From contig CAJTEY010000008.1 of assembly GCA_910575775.1 (NCBI GenBank), positions 1 through 64,000 of the forward strand: 64,000 nucleotides of DNA. The letters run 5' to 3'. Below are positions 24,235 through 31,822 of this stretch, piece by piece. Within the stretch, counting starts at the first letter, position 1; every line of letters begins with the position of its first letter. The notes under the pieces were generated by a model that worked only from the letters and a program-made list of their open reading frames with translations, was not told where the DNA came from and did no database searches. Position numbers and translations under genes: made by a program. Source of the stretch: Lachnospiraceae bacterium. GTDB taxonomy: Bacteria; Bacillota; Clostridia; Lachnospirales; Lachnospiraceae.

Positions 24235-25008
24235 TTACATATTGAGGAAAAACATATTTGCTCCTGCTGGTAAAGAAATCTCCGGCGTGATAGCGGGGGC
24301 AGATACCATCCGCGTTTTCAGCAGATCACCGATATTGGAAAAGGATTTTTCCAATACCTCCGCCCCTGCGGTACGCTCCCACATGGCCCTGCGCTGTGCC
24401 GCCGCTGCTGCGGCCTGCTCCTGATACTGCCGCTGCTGTTCCGCTTTTTTCTTTGCCTTTTCCGCATTGATCCTGTTTACCTCGGCCACACGCTCCGGGG
24501 AATCGCCACAGCCGCCGATATAGGTCACACTTCCATCCTCATGGATTACCACGCCACAAGGCTCATAGTTAAGACCCCGGGCGGCGAACTGTGCTTTCAA
24601 TCTTGGAGTAGCATTGAAAAAATCATCAATCTTCTGCTCATAATACGCGGCCTTTTCCGGGTCATTCGCCATATCCTCTAAAATGTTGGGCGCAATCACA
24701 ACGCTGTTGCCGTTCATGCGACCGCCCGCTTTTTGAAGGCTGGCTTGGTCTTTTCCGACGCTCTGAATCGTAACCTGTCCGTATTTGTTTTCCAGGTGTT
24801 TCTTGTAAGCATCAACATTTGATGTTTCGCCCTCGTTGGTGACTTCCGGCCTGCTGCTGATCTCCAGCACGTCAGCCGTGCCTCTGCTGGCCTTTGCAGC
24901 CATATCCAGAAAACTGGAAGTCCGTGCCGCCGTACTCCGAACGGTGCGGTTTTCGGGTAGGGGGCTATACATCCTGTTCAAATATCTGCAATCGATCATG
25001 CCGCTCAT
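24235..25008 (-). CDS. DUF6033-like protein A (unknown function)
   Basis: 257 residues; ATGA-coupled to the histidine kinase gene. The N-terminus is a diverged version of the family start with SSFLDMAAKASRG retained. Residues ~95-165 include SVVIAPNILEDMANDPEKAAYYEQKID and a CGVVIHEDGSVTYIGGCG segment. Then come an Ala/Gln-rich coiled coil and the shared C-terminal motif EKSFSNIGDLLKTRM...SLPAG. No signal peptide. Confidence 0.6.
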   Translation of the reverse strand: MSGMIDCRYLNRMYSPLPENRTVRSTAARTSSFLDMAAKASRGTADVLEISSRPEVTNEGETSNVDAYKKHLENKYGQVTIQSVGKDQASLQKAGGRMNGNSVVIAPNILEDMANDPEKAAYYEQKIDDFFNATPRLKAQFAARGLNYEPCGVVIHEDGSVTYIGGCGDSPERVAEVNRINAEKAKKKAEQQRQYQEQAAAAAAQRRAMWERTAGAEVLEKSFSNIGDLLKTRMVSAPAITPEISLPAGANMFFLNM

Positions 25009-26384
25009 AAACTGCTCCTTTCCTGCAATAGAACTGTTGCGGAAAATTCCTGCTGAACTGCTTTCAGCTCCAATTCTCCCATGTACTTCTCCGCCTCCCG
25101 GCGCACGTTGGCAAGGCCGATGCCGTGCATGGGAACATCCTCCTGTTTCGTTGTGACAGGCAAGCCGTCCTGCCCGAATACCACCTCACCCGCGAAAGAG
25201 TTTTTGACCTCTATCAGAAAGAAACGTCCTTTTCTCTTTCCAGTCAGTACAATAAACCGTTCACCCTCGTTGACTTTCTCGCAAGCCTCCACCGCGTTTT
25301 GCAGCAGATTTTGAAGGATGATCCCCACGTCAAAGGCGTCATAAGCCCCCGGATCGGGGTAATGGAACTCCACCTGGAAGCGGATACCCAGGTCAAGGCT
25401 CCGCCGCCGTATGTCGTTGACAATCACATCCGTGACCGGGTTGCCCGTCTGGAGCGTCAGCTCAAAGCCGCTCATACTCTCGTCCATTTTGGCGATATAG
25501 TCCTCCAGGCTTTCATACTCGCCGCTCCGCGCCAGACCTTTGATGTTGGTCAGGTGGCCCCGCATTTCGTGTTTCAGCCCACGGATGCGGGTGTAGAACT
25601 GTTCCGCCTCATGGATGCGCGCCCGGATCGCCTGTGTCTGCTGGTATTCCATGTAGTGGGTGGCCTGTTCAGCCCGGAGCGCCGCCATACCTTGCTGAAA
25701 AGTGATGGTCAGATAGGCCCCGGCGTAGAACAGCAGGGCCAGCACCGGGATTACCGCCAAAAACGCCGGGTGGCGCTCATAGAGCTGGAGCAGAACGCCG
25801 TCCTTGAACTCCACCAGCAGCCGGGAGATCACCTGTCCGAACAGAATCCCCGCTGTTGGCACCAGGGCGAGATAGCACAGCTCCCGCCGGTGGAGCGTCA
25901 TACGCTGTTTCCGCATTTGATGCTGGAGGGCATAGAGCATGACGGCCAGCATAGAGGCGTGGGACAGCAGGAACAGCATGACCAGCAGGGCGGCGCGGAG
26001 AAAGACCGCCTCCGGCGGTTCCAGGCGGTAGGGGACTGACCGCTCCACAATAAAATACAGACTTTGCACCATCAGGCCGCTGGAAATCCTGGCGTTGAAG
26101 TAGAGCAGCGTCAGGAGGAACACAGACGGCTTTTCCAGTCCGATCCACCTGGATACCACCAGCAGCATCGCCATCAGGATCAGCCCAAAGGAGCCTTGGG
26201 GCAGCGCCGCCCGGTTGCAGACGATCTCAAACAGAATGTAGACGAAAAAAACAAGGAGCAGCCCGCACCGCCGTTTGTCCTGCGGAACGAAAGGCCGGAA
26301 AAAGGCGGTGAGCAGGGCGGCGTATGTCAATTCTGCCCCGGCGGAAAATGCCTGATTGAATATCCGAAACCCTGTCTCGCTCAT
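25005..26384 (-). CDS. AgrC-like GHKL sensor histidine kinase
   Basis: 459 residues; the start is ATG 26384, overlapping the response-regulator stop (ATGA). About six membrane helices occupy residues 10-240. The phospho-acceptor histidine is in IRGLKHEMRGHLTNIKG, the N-box is LQNLLQNAVEAC, and the G-box is HGIGLANVRREAEKYMG. This is the HATPase_c_5 layout of AgrC/VirS-type kinases, which usually sense peptides. No agrB/agrD-type peptide maturation genes are visible nearby. Confidence 0.85.
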   Translation of the reverse strand: MSETGFRIFNQAFSAGAELTYAALLTAFFRPFVPQDKRRCGLLLVFFVYILFEIVCNRAALPQGSFGLILMAMLLVVSRWIGLEKPSVFLLTLLYFNARISSGLMVQSLYFIVERSVPYRLEPPEAVFLRAALLVMLFLLSHASMLAVMLYALQHQMRKQRMTLHRRELCYLALVPTAGILFGQVISRLLVEFKDGVLLQLYERHPAFLAVIPVLALLFYAGAYLTITFQQGMAALRAEQATHYMEYQQTQAIRARIHEAEQFYTRIRGLKHEMRGHLTNIKGLARSGEYESLEDYIAKMDESMSGFELTLQTGNPVTDVIVNDIRRRSLDLGIRFQVEFHYPDPGAYDAFDVGIILQNLLQNAVEACEKVNEGERFIVLTGKRKGRFFLIEVKNSFAGEVVFGQDGLPVTTKQEDVPMHGIGLANVRREAEKYMGELELKAVQQEFSATVLLQERSSL

Positions 26385-27106
26385 AGGCCAGCCCCCCTTT
26401 TCACAAAGCGGAGGTAGGCTTTCACGAAGTCCTGGTACTTGTATTTGGAGATCAGCAGCTTTTCCCCATTGGTCAGCGTCAGCTCCGTCTTGCTGTACCC
26501 CTCCACATAGGCGAGATTGACCAGATAGCCCTTGTGGACACGGAAGAACTGATCGCCCAGCTCCGCCTCTAAATCCCGAATTTTCGCGTAGCAGGAAAAT
26601 GCCCCGTCTTTCAGACACAGCACAACCTTGTGATTGCTGCTTTCGATGTAATAAATGTTGTCCAGCGGTACGGTTCGGCTGGTGCCAGCAGATTGAAGCG
26701 TGAGCGCATGGGAAAGCTGCGGCCGAACACGGCCCACCTCGATCTGTTCCACGGCGCGGGCAAAGACCTGGGCAAACTTTTCCTCGTCCACCGGCTTCAG
26801 CAGATATTGGAACGCGCCCACGTCAAAGGCATCGAACACATACCGCTCATAGCCGGTCACAAAGATAATGACCGGCTGGGTCACGGCTGACTGTTCCCTG
26901 ATCTGGCGGGCCAGCGCCATACCATCCGGGCCGGTGGCGTTCAGCTCAATGTCCAGAAAGAGCAGGTCAATTCCCCGGTGGTCTGCGAGGCAGTCACTGG
27001 CGGAGGCGTACTCCACGACCTCACAGGGGCAGTCCTGCGCCCGGATCAGGGACGTAAGGTAGGCGCGGGTGGGGGCTTCATCATCACAAATTGATATTCT
27101 CATCAT
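26381..27106 (-). CDS. LytTR-family (AgrA-like) response regulator
   Basis: 241 residues. The receiver domain (1-120) has acidic pocket CDDE, the phospho-acceptor Asp in LLFLDIEL, and Lys in YLLKPVDE. The LytTR DNA-binding domain follows (about 140-235; IYYIESSNHKVVLCL, FRVHKGYLVNLAYV). It heads the five-gene minus-strand operon, and two LytTR-like direct repeats lie upstream. Confidence 0.88.
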   Translation of the reverse strand: MMRISICDDEAPTRAYLTSLIRAQDCPCEVVEYASASDCLADHRGIDLLFLDIELNATGPDGMALARQIREQSAVTQPVIIFVTGYERYVFDAFDVGAFQYLLKPVDEEKFAQVFARAVEQIEVGRVRPQLSHALTLQSAGTSRTVPLDNIYYIESSNHKVVLCLKDGAFSCYAKIRDLEAELGDQFFRVHKGYLVNLAYVEGYSKTELTLTNGEKLLISKYKYQDFVKAYLRFVKRGAGL

Positions 27107-27164
27107 GGCGATATTCCTCTACCTGTTTATTCGTTCAAATGGCTATCAGGGTAAGCCCGGTTGA

Positions 27165-27194
27165 CGTGACTGGACAGTTTGATAGCGTAACTGG
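27165..27194 (-). promoter_or_regulatory. Tandem LytTR-type binding sites
   Basis: Reading the minus strand, CCAGTTACG (27186-27194) and CCAGTCACG (27165-27173) are direct repeats separated by exactly 12 bp. LytTR/AgrA regulators bind 9-bp direct repeats of the ACAGTTAAG type with a 12-13 bp spacer. The pair lies about 60 bp before the response-regulator start, so autoregulation is likely. Confidence 0.65.
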
Positions 27195-27286
27195 ACGGCA
27201 CAACCTGTCCCTGGCATTATATCATAAGAGGAAAAGACGGGGAGCCGCCTTTTCAAGCAGCTCCCCAATAAACATATAAGTTCCAT

Positions 27287-27706
27287 TTACTGTTTCGTAA
27301 TCCCTAAAATATACTGATAAGCAAACTCAATTCCATTACAAGTCAGGTTTTCACATAGATGTGGCGGATCGCTTTCTGAAAAACCCGAAGGACGCAGTTC
27401 AAGGCATCTTAATGACCCAAATGTTTTCTCAAAGGCAGACGCAAAATTATAACAGGCAGATACGATTTCATCTTCTGATTTTCCCAGCCCATGAAGATAA
27501 ATCCCTATGAACATAAGCGAACCTTCCACCAAACCACATTGCGCTCTATATCCGCCTGCGCCATGCAGTCCAACCGCAGACCAAATTGTTTGCGGCTCAA
27601 TGGTAATTTCAAATAATTCGCTCAAACAGACGAGTGCTGTCCTTGCACAATTTATATCTTCCTTCCAGTACAAATCATGTACCCGATTTGTTATGTATTC
27701 GTTCAT
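27287..27706 (-). CDS. C_GCAxxG_C_C-type putative redox protein
   Basis: 139 residues from the second in-frame ATG. The region around NCARTALVCLSELFEI, GLHGAGGYRAQCGLVEGSLMFIG and later conserved cysteines (YNFASAF, LRCLEL, HLCENLTC) resembles the C_GCAxxG_C_C family, small proteins with cysteines suited to a metal or redox cofactor. The GCAxxG core is degenerate here (GAGGYRAQCG). It is divergent from the XRE-cupin gene. Confidence 0.55.
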   Translation of the reverse strand: MNEYITNRVHDLYWKEDINCARTALVCLSELFEITIEPQTIWSAVGLHGAGGYRAQCGLVEGSLMFIGIYLHGLGKSEDEIVSACYNFASAFEKTFGSLRCLELRPSGFSESDPPHLCENLTCNGIEFAYQYILGITKQ

Positions 27707-27798
27707 CAAAACACCTTTTCTCAAAAAAATTTACCGTTTGAATTATAGCATAGGCCCAGCCGCAATTCAATTCCTGGAGAGAAACTTTTCGTTCAGAC

Positions 27799-27827
27799 TT
27801 CCATTTATCCGCTCGATATGTTATAAT
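27799..27827 (+). promoter_or_regulatory. Promoter of the XRE-cupin operon
   Basis: TTCCAT (27799-27804), 17-bp spacer, TATAAT (27822-27827), 39 bp before the ATG. Confidence 0.55.
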
Positions 27828-27866
27828 GGATTTCTGAGTTGTTAAAACATACGGGACGGATATAAA

Positions 27867-28424
27867 ATGGAACCTATGAATTTGAGAATTGGCGAGAAAT
27901 TGAAAAGCATCCGCATGGCCCGCACTCTTTCCCTGGACGATACTGCGGCGCTGACGGGCGTGAGCAAGCCCATGTTAGGCCAGATCGAACGCGGACAGTC
28001 CGTCCCAACGGTGACAACCCTCTGGAAGATTGCCACAGGGCTGAAAACACCGCTGTCCGCGTTCCTGGAAGAACCGCAGACGGAATACACCGTCACCGGC
28101 CCGGACGAGGCAAACGTGGTCTTGGGGGACGGCGGCAAAATGAGGGCCTATCCGCTGTTCACCTATGACCCGGTGCGGAGCGTGGAGACATTCTACATTG
28201 AGTTTGACCCGGAGTGCCGCCATTCTTCTGACAAGCACGATGAGGGTGTGGAGGAACACATCTTTGTCCTGCGGGGGACGCTGCGGCTCGTCCTGGGGGA
28301 CAGGCCGGTGGAGGTCAGCGAGAGACAGGCTATCCGTTTCCGAGCCGACGTTCCCCACGCCTATCAGAACGTGACCGGGGACAGGTGTGAGGTCTACAAC
28401 ACCATATTCTATCCAAGCCATTAA
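27867..28424 (+). CDS. XRE-cupin transcriptional regulator
   Basis: 185 residues. The HTH_3 domain (about 8-62; IRMARTLSLDDTAALTGVSKPMLGQIERGQ) is fused to a C-terminal cupin (about 105-180) with EEHIFVLRGTLRLVLGDRPVEV and RADVPHAYQN. This family senses small metabolites and usually controls neighbouring catabolic genes, here probably the metallo-hydrolase and SnoaL-like genes downstream in the same direction. Confidence 0.8.
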   Translation: MEPMNLRIGEKLKSIRMARTLSLDDTAALTGVSKPMLGQIERGQSVPTVTTLWKIATGLKTPLSAFLEEPQTEYTVTGPDEANVVLGDGGKMRAYPLFTYDPVRSVETFYIEFDPECRHSSDKHDEGVEEHIFVLRGTLRLVLGDRPVEVSERQAIRFRADVPHAYQNVTGDRCEVYNTIFYPSH

Positions 28425-28438
28425 GGAGGACGCTGATT

Positions 28439-29317
28439 ATGTACGAACTGATTCAGGTTTCGGAGCAAAGCTATTACATCCAAAGTCCGGCGAAGATCGG
28501 GCTGGTGCGGTTGGACGGGCAGGAGGTCTGCCTGATCGACAGCGGCAATGATAAGGACGCGGGGCGTAAAGTCCGGCAGATTCTGGACGCCAACGGCTGG
28601 CACCTCACCGCCATCTACAACACCCACTCCAACGCTGACCACATCGGCGGCAACAGGTATTTGCAAGGACAGACCGGGTGCAAAATCTACGTGCCGGGGA
28701 TTGACTGTGCTCTTACCTGCCACCCCATTCTGGAGCCGTCCTTTTTGTACGGCGGCTATCCGTGTAAGGAGCTGCGGCATAAATTTCTCATGGCCCAGGA
28801 GAGTGATGCCCAGGAATTGATGAAGGAATGTCTGCCGGAGGGCTTTACAATCATCCCCCTGCCGGGACATTTCTTTGATATGGTGGGCTTTCGGACACCT
28901 GATGATGTGGTCTATCTGGCGGATTGCCTGTCCAGCCGGGAAACATTGGACAAGTATCAGATTGGCTTTATCTACGATGTTGCCGCCTATCTGAACACGC
29001 TGGAAATGGTGAAGTCCTTGCAAGCGAAGGTATTTGTCCCGGCCCACGCCGCCGCCTCCGAGGACATAGCTGACCTCGCACAGTACAACATCGACAAGGT
29101 GCTGGAGATTGCGGATAAGATCATTGGTATCTGTAAGGAACCGCTCTGCTTTGAGGCCATTCTGCAACGGTTGTTTACGGACTACGGGCTGACCATGAAC
29201 TTTGAGCAATACGTCCTGGTGGGCAGCACCGTCCGCTCCTATCTGGCGTGGCTGAAGGACACCGGCAGGCTGAACGGCCTGTTTGAAAACAATATGCTGC
29301 TCTGGCAGCGGGTATAG
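28439..29317 (+). CDS. Metallo-beta-lactamase-fold hydrolase with altered metal motif
   Basis: 292 residues with AAGGAGG upstream. The signature reads THSNADHIGG rather than HxHxDH, so the second histidine is Asn; the other expected residues are present (PLPGHFFDM, YLADCLSS, PAHAAASED). The C-terminal ~80 residues form a helical and winged-helix-like extension. Coupled with the XRE-cupin regulator, it probably hydrolyses a small metabolite. Loss of one metal ligand may shift metal use or abolish activity. Confidence 0.75.
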   Translation: MYELIQVSEQSYYIQSPAKIGLVRLDGQEVCLIDSGNDKDAGRKVRQILDANGWHLTAIYNTHSNADHIGGNRYLQGQTGCKIYVPGIDCALTCHPILEPSFLYGGYPCKELRHKFLMAQESDAQELMKECLPEGFTIIPLPGHFFDMVGFRTPDDVVYLADCLSSRETLDKYQIGFIYDVAAYLNTLEMVKSLQAKVFVPAHAAASEDIADLAQYNIDKVLEIADKIIGICKEPLCFEAILQRLFTDYGLTMNFEQYVLVGSTVRSYLAWLKDTGRLNGLFENNMLLWQRV

Positions 29318-29326
29318 GAGGACACT

Positions 29327-29740
29327 ATGGATCAGCGAGAGAAAATCATCAGGCTATGGTTTGATATGTGGCTACAAAAGAAAGACCTGGGCATAGAGGA
29401 CATATTTTCTGCTGATGCCCTTTACATCGAAAGCTGGGGGCCGCAGTATCAGGGTGTTGCCAAAGTGAAGCATTGGTTTGAGGAATGGAATACACGCGGA
29501 AATGTCCTCCAGTGGGACATCAAACAGTATTTCCACAAAGGGTATCAGACTATCGTTGAATGGTATTTCAAGAATAAAATGGACGACGGCAGGGTGGAAT
29601 CCTTTGACGGCATGACCCTTGTAAAATGGACGGCGGACAATACGATCTGCTTTTTGCAGGAGTTTGGTTGTAATGAGCATCGCTATGACCCATATCAGGA
29701 CGGGCCGGTTCCGAAATTTAGAGATGAACAAGCTATGTAG
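29327..29740 (+). CDS. SnoaL-like (NTF2 fold) protein
   Basis: 137 residues, nine bases after the metallo-hydrolase with GGAGG. REKIIRLWFDMWLQKKDLGIEDIFSADALYIESWGPQYQGVAKVKHWFEEWN is typical of the SnoaL-like/NTF2 fold, which forms a cone-shaped ligand pocket. It is likely a small enzyme or binding protein acting with the hydrolase. Confidence 0.7.
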   Translation: MDQREKIIRLWFDMWLQKKDLGIEDIFSADALYIESWGPQYQGVAKVKHWFEEWNTRGNVLQWDIKQYFHKGYQTIVEWYFKNKMDDGRVESFDGMTLVKWTADNTICFLQEFGCNEHRYDPYQDGPVPKFRDEQAM

Positions 29741-29810
29741 TTCTGAATTATGCAAAAGGATTTAGTTTGTCTGTCAAAAAAGTAAGAGCGTTACTTATCA
29801 ACCGAATCAA

Positions 29811-29880
29811 AATTTAAGACCACAGTAGTATTGACATTCTTTTAAGACTGTGGTAGTATAACGGTGTGGCCACTACTACG
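29811..29880 (+). promoter_or_regulatory. BlaI-type promoter with three operator half-sites
   Basis: TTGACA (29831-29836), exact 17-bp spacer and TAGTAT (29854-29859) form a strong promoter. TTAAGACCACAGTAGTA, TTAAGACTGTGGTAGTA and, inverted, TTAAGACCGTAGTAGTG lie before, across and after it, giving the consensus GACYRYRGTAGTR. A BlaI dimer bound here would block RNA polymerase. Confidence 0.7.
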
Positions 29881-29904
29881 GTCTTAAAAAGGAGGTGCTA
29901 CCGA

Positions 29905-30264
29905 ATGGAAACTAAACTGTTTGCTTCTGAACTGAAAGTAATGTCTGTCCTTTGGCGCGATGGCGATGTTCCTGCGAAGCATATCGCTAAACTGCTGACC
30001 GAGGAATTGGGTTGGAATGTGAATACGACCTATACCTTGATTAAGCGGTGCATCAAAAAAGGCGCGATTGAACGCTCCGACCCCGGTTTCATGTGTCACG
30101 CGCTTGTGCCGCAGGCAGAAATACAGGAGGCAGAAACAAACGAACTGATCGACAGGGTGTATGACGGATGTGCGGACAAACTGTTTGCGGCTTTGCTGGG
30201 GCGAAAAAAGTTGAGCGCCGAGCAAATCGAAAAGCTGAAGCAGATTGTTGGCGACTTGGAATGA
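29905..30264 (+). CDS. BlaI/MecI/CopY-family repressor
   Basis: 119 residues from the ATG with AAAAGGAGG upstream. The winged-helix domain (ASELKVMSVLWRDGDVPAKHIAKLLTEELGWNVNTTYTLIKRCIKKGAIE) matches penicillinase-type repressors, which are cleaved by the partner M56 protease. The protease gene follows after 10 bp. Confidence 0.85.
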   Translation: METKLFASELKVMSVLWRDGDVPAKHIAKLLTEELGWNVNTTYTLIKRCIKKGAIERSDPGFMCHALVPQAEIQEAETNELIDRVYDGCADKLFAALLGRKKLSAEQIEKLKQIVGDLE

Positions 30265-30274
30265 GGTGATGCAA

Positions 30275-31591
30275 ATGAGCCTGTTGCAAATGAGTTTTGC
30301 GGGAGGCGTGATGATCTTGGCAATCACCGTCATTCGTACCTTGGCAATCAACCGTCTCCCGAAAAAGACCTTTTTGGCGCTTTGGGGAATAGCCGTTGTG
30401 CGCCTGCTGCTCCCGTTCTCTTTCCCCTCTGTATTTAGTGTCTATTCATTATTAGGCAGTCATGTATCAGGAACAGACGTTGCAGAAAGCCCCCTTGCAG
30501 TTGCGTTGATGCCGGTCGAAGTAGCTGGGCAAAAGGCTACAATGTCCACAAATATAATTTCTGTTTGGGTGGTTGTTTGGGCTGCTGGTGCATTGATTTG
30601 TGCCTTGGCTTTTGGCGTAGCATATTGGAAGTGCCGACAAGAATTTCAAACTTCATTTCCAGTAGAAAATGCCTTCATTAGAAGCTGGCTGAACAAGCAT
30701 CAACAGAAGCGTCCTATTTCCGTTCGGCAATCCAGTAGATTTTCTGCCCCGCTTACCTATGGTGTATTTCACCCCGTAATTCTGATGCCAATATCTACTG
30801 AATGGGCTAATACAAAGTCACTTCGATATGTTTTGGAGCATGAATATGTGCATATCCGGCGGTTTGACAGCATTACAAAATTAGTGTTGATTACGACGCT
30901 GTGTGTGCATTGGTTTAATCCCTTGGTTTGGGTTATGTATATCCTTGTGAACCGGGATATTGAACTATCGTGCGACGAGGCAGTAGTGCATCTTTTTGGG
31001 GAGAACACAAAAGCGGCTTATGCGCGGACACTCATCAGCATGGAAGAAACTCGAAGCGGCTTTGCTCCCTTGTGCAGCAATTTTAGTAAAAACGCGATTG
31101 AAGAAAGGATAACTGCAATTATGAAAATCAAAAAAGCATCTATTTTCTCTCTTGTTCTGGCCCTGGCCTTGGTTTGTGGAGTAACCACGGCATTTGCGAC
31201 CTCCGCAAATGCACAGCAGGCCGATCCCGTGGAGCAGAACGACAATATCAACATTGTGGGTAAACCGGCCTCCACTCCGCAGATTGCGGACACCTTTGGG
31301 ACTTTTTTCAAAGATGATGGCAAGTCTGCTGAATTTGATACAAGTGAGGCTCAAATGGCAACCCCGGTGCAGTCTGGCGATATTTATGGTACGCCCGTGG
31401 ACAAAACCGGCGTAGCAGCAAATGGCCTGCCCGAAAGCAATGTAATCTATTTCGACACCGAAGCCCAGCGCGACGAACATTTTCGCGCTCTGGATGCAAA
31501 CATTAAAAAAGGGCTGGATCGCTATGCGGGCTTTGAAACCATGTATGCTGGCATAGATACCTCCGCACCTATCACCTATATCGTGAAGTAA
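30275..31591 (+). CDS. BlaR1/MecR1-like M56 membrane protease without a penicillin-binding sensor domain
   Basis: 438 residues. Membrane helices lie near the N-terminus and around 95-120, with the M56 zinc motif in YVLEHEYVHIRRFDS (HEYVH) and a further helix region WFNPLVWVMYILVNRDIELSCDEAV. A hydrophobic segment near residues 290-310 (IFSLVLALALVCGVTTAFA) is followed by only ~125 extracellular residues with no SxxK penicillin-binding motif. The ligand is therefore probably not a beta-lactam in the classical way. It partners with the BlaI gene. Confidence 0.75.
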   Translation: MSLLQMSFAGGVMILAITVIRTLAINRLPKKTFLALWGIAVVRLLLPFSFPSVFSVYSLLGSHVSGTDVAESPLAVALMPVEVAGQKATMSTNIISVWVVVWAAGALICALAFGVAYWKCRQEFQTSFPVENAFIRSWLNKHQQKRPISVRQSSRFSAPLTYGVFHPVILMPISTEWANTKSLRYVLEHEYVHIRRFDSITKLVLITTLCVHWFNPLVWVMYILVNRDIELSCDEAVVHLFGENTKAAYARTLISMEETRSGFAPLCSNFSKNAIEERITAIMKIKKASIFSLVLALALVCGVTTAFATSANAQQADPVEQNDNINIVGKPASTPQIADTFGTFFKDDGKSAEFDTSEAQMATPVQSGDIYGTPVDKTGVAANGLPESNVIYFDTEAQRDEHFRALDANIKKGLDRYAGFETMYAGIDTSAPITYIVK

Positions 31592-31613
31592 GTACCTGCG
31601 ATCTGATAAACAA

Positions 31614-31650
31614 CGGGCATAGCCACCTAATGGCGGCTATGCCCGTTTGC
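31614..31650 (+). terminator. Terminator after the BlaR-like gene
   Basis: CGGGCATAGCCACC pairs with GGCGGCTATGCCCG around a TAAT loop, followed by TTTGCC. A related hairpin recurs at 32862-32892. Confidence 0.65.
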
Positions 31651-31740
31651 CATCAAGGGGCACAGCCTATGTTCAACAATTTTCTAACGTGGTCTGAAAC
31701 AGTTATTAACTATGTCAAATAGGTGCTATTGTTTTGGAAA

Positions 31741-31792
31741 GTACCTTCCCTAAAAGTACGTTCTTGCTCTCCTTTTTATAAGATGGTATGTT
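31741..31792 (+). promoter_or_regulatory. Promoter with HxlR-type operator, copy 1
   Basis: GTACCTTCCCTAAAAGTAC then GTTCTTG (31741-31766) overlaps a promoter TTGCTC (31764-31769), 17-bp spacer, TATGTT (31787-31792), upstream of the radical SAM gene at 31823. 20 of 26 positions match copy 2 at 33313. Confidence 0.6.
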
Positions 31793-31822
31793 TATTGCAA
31801 TTACAATGAAAGGAAACCTCTT

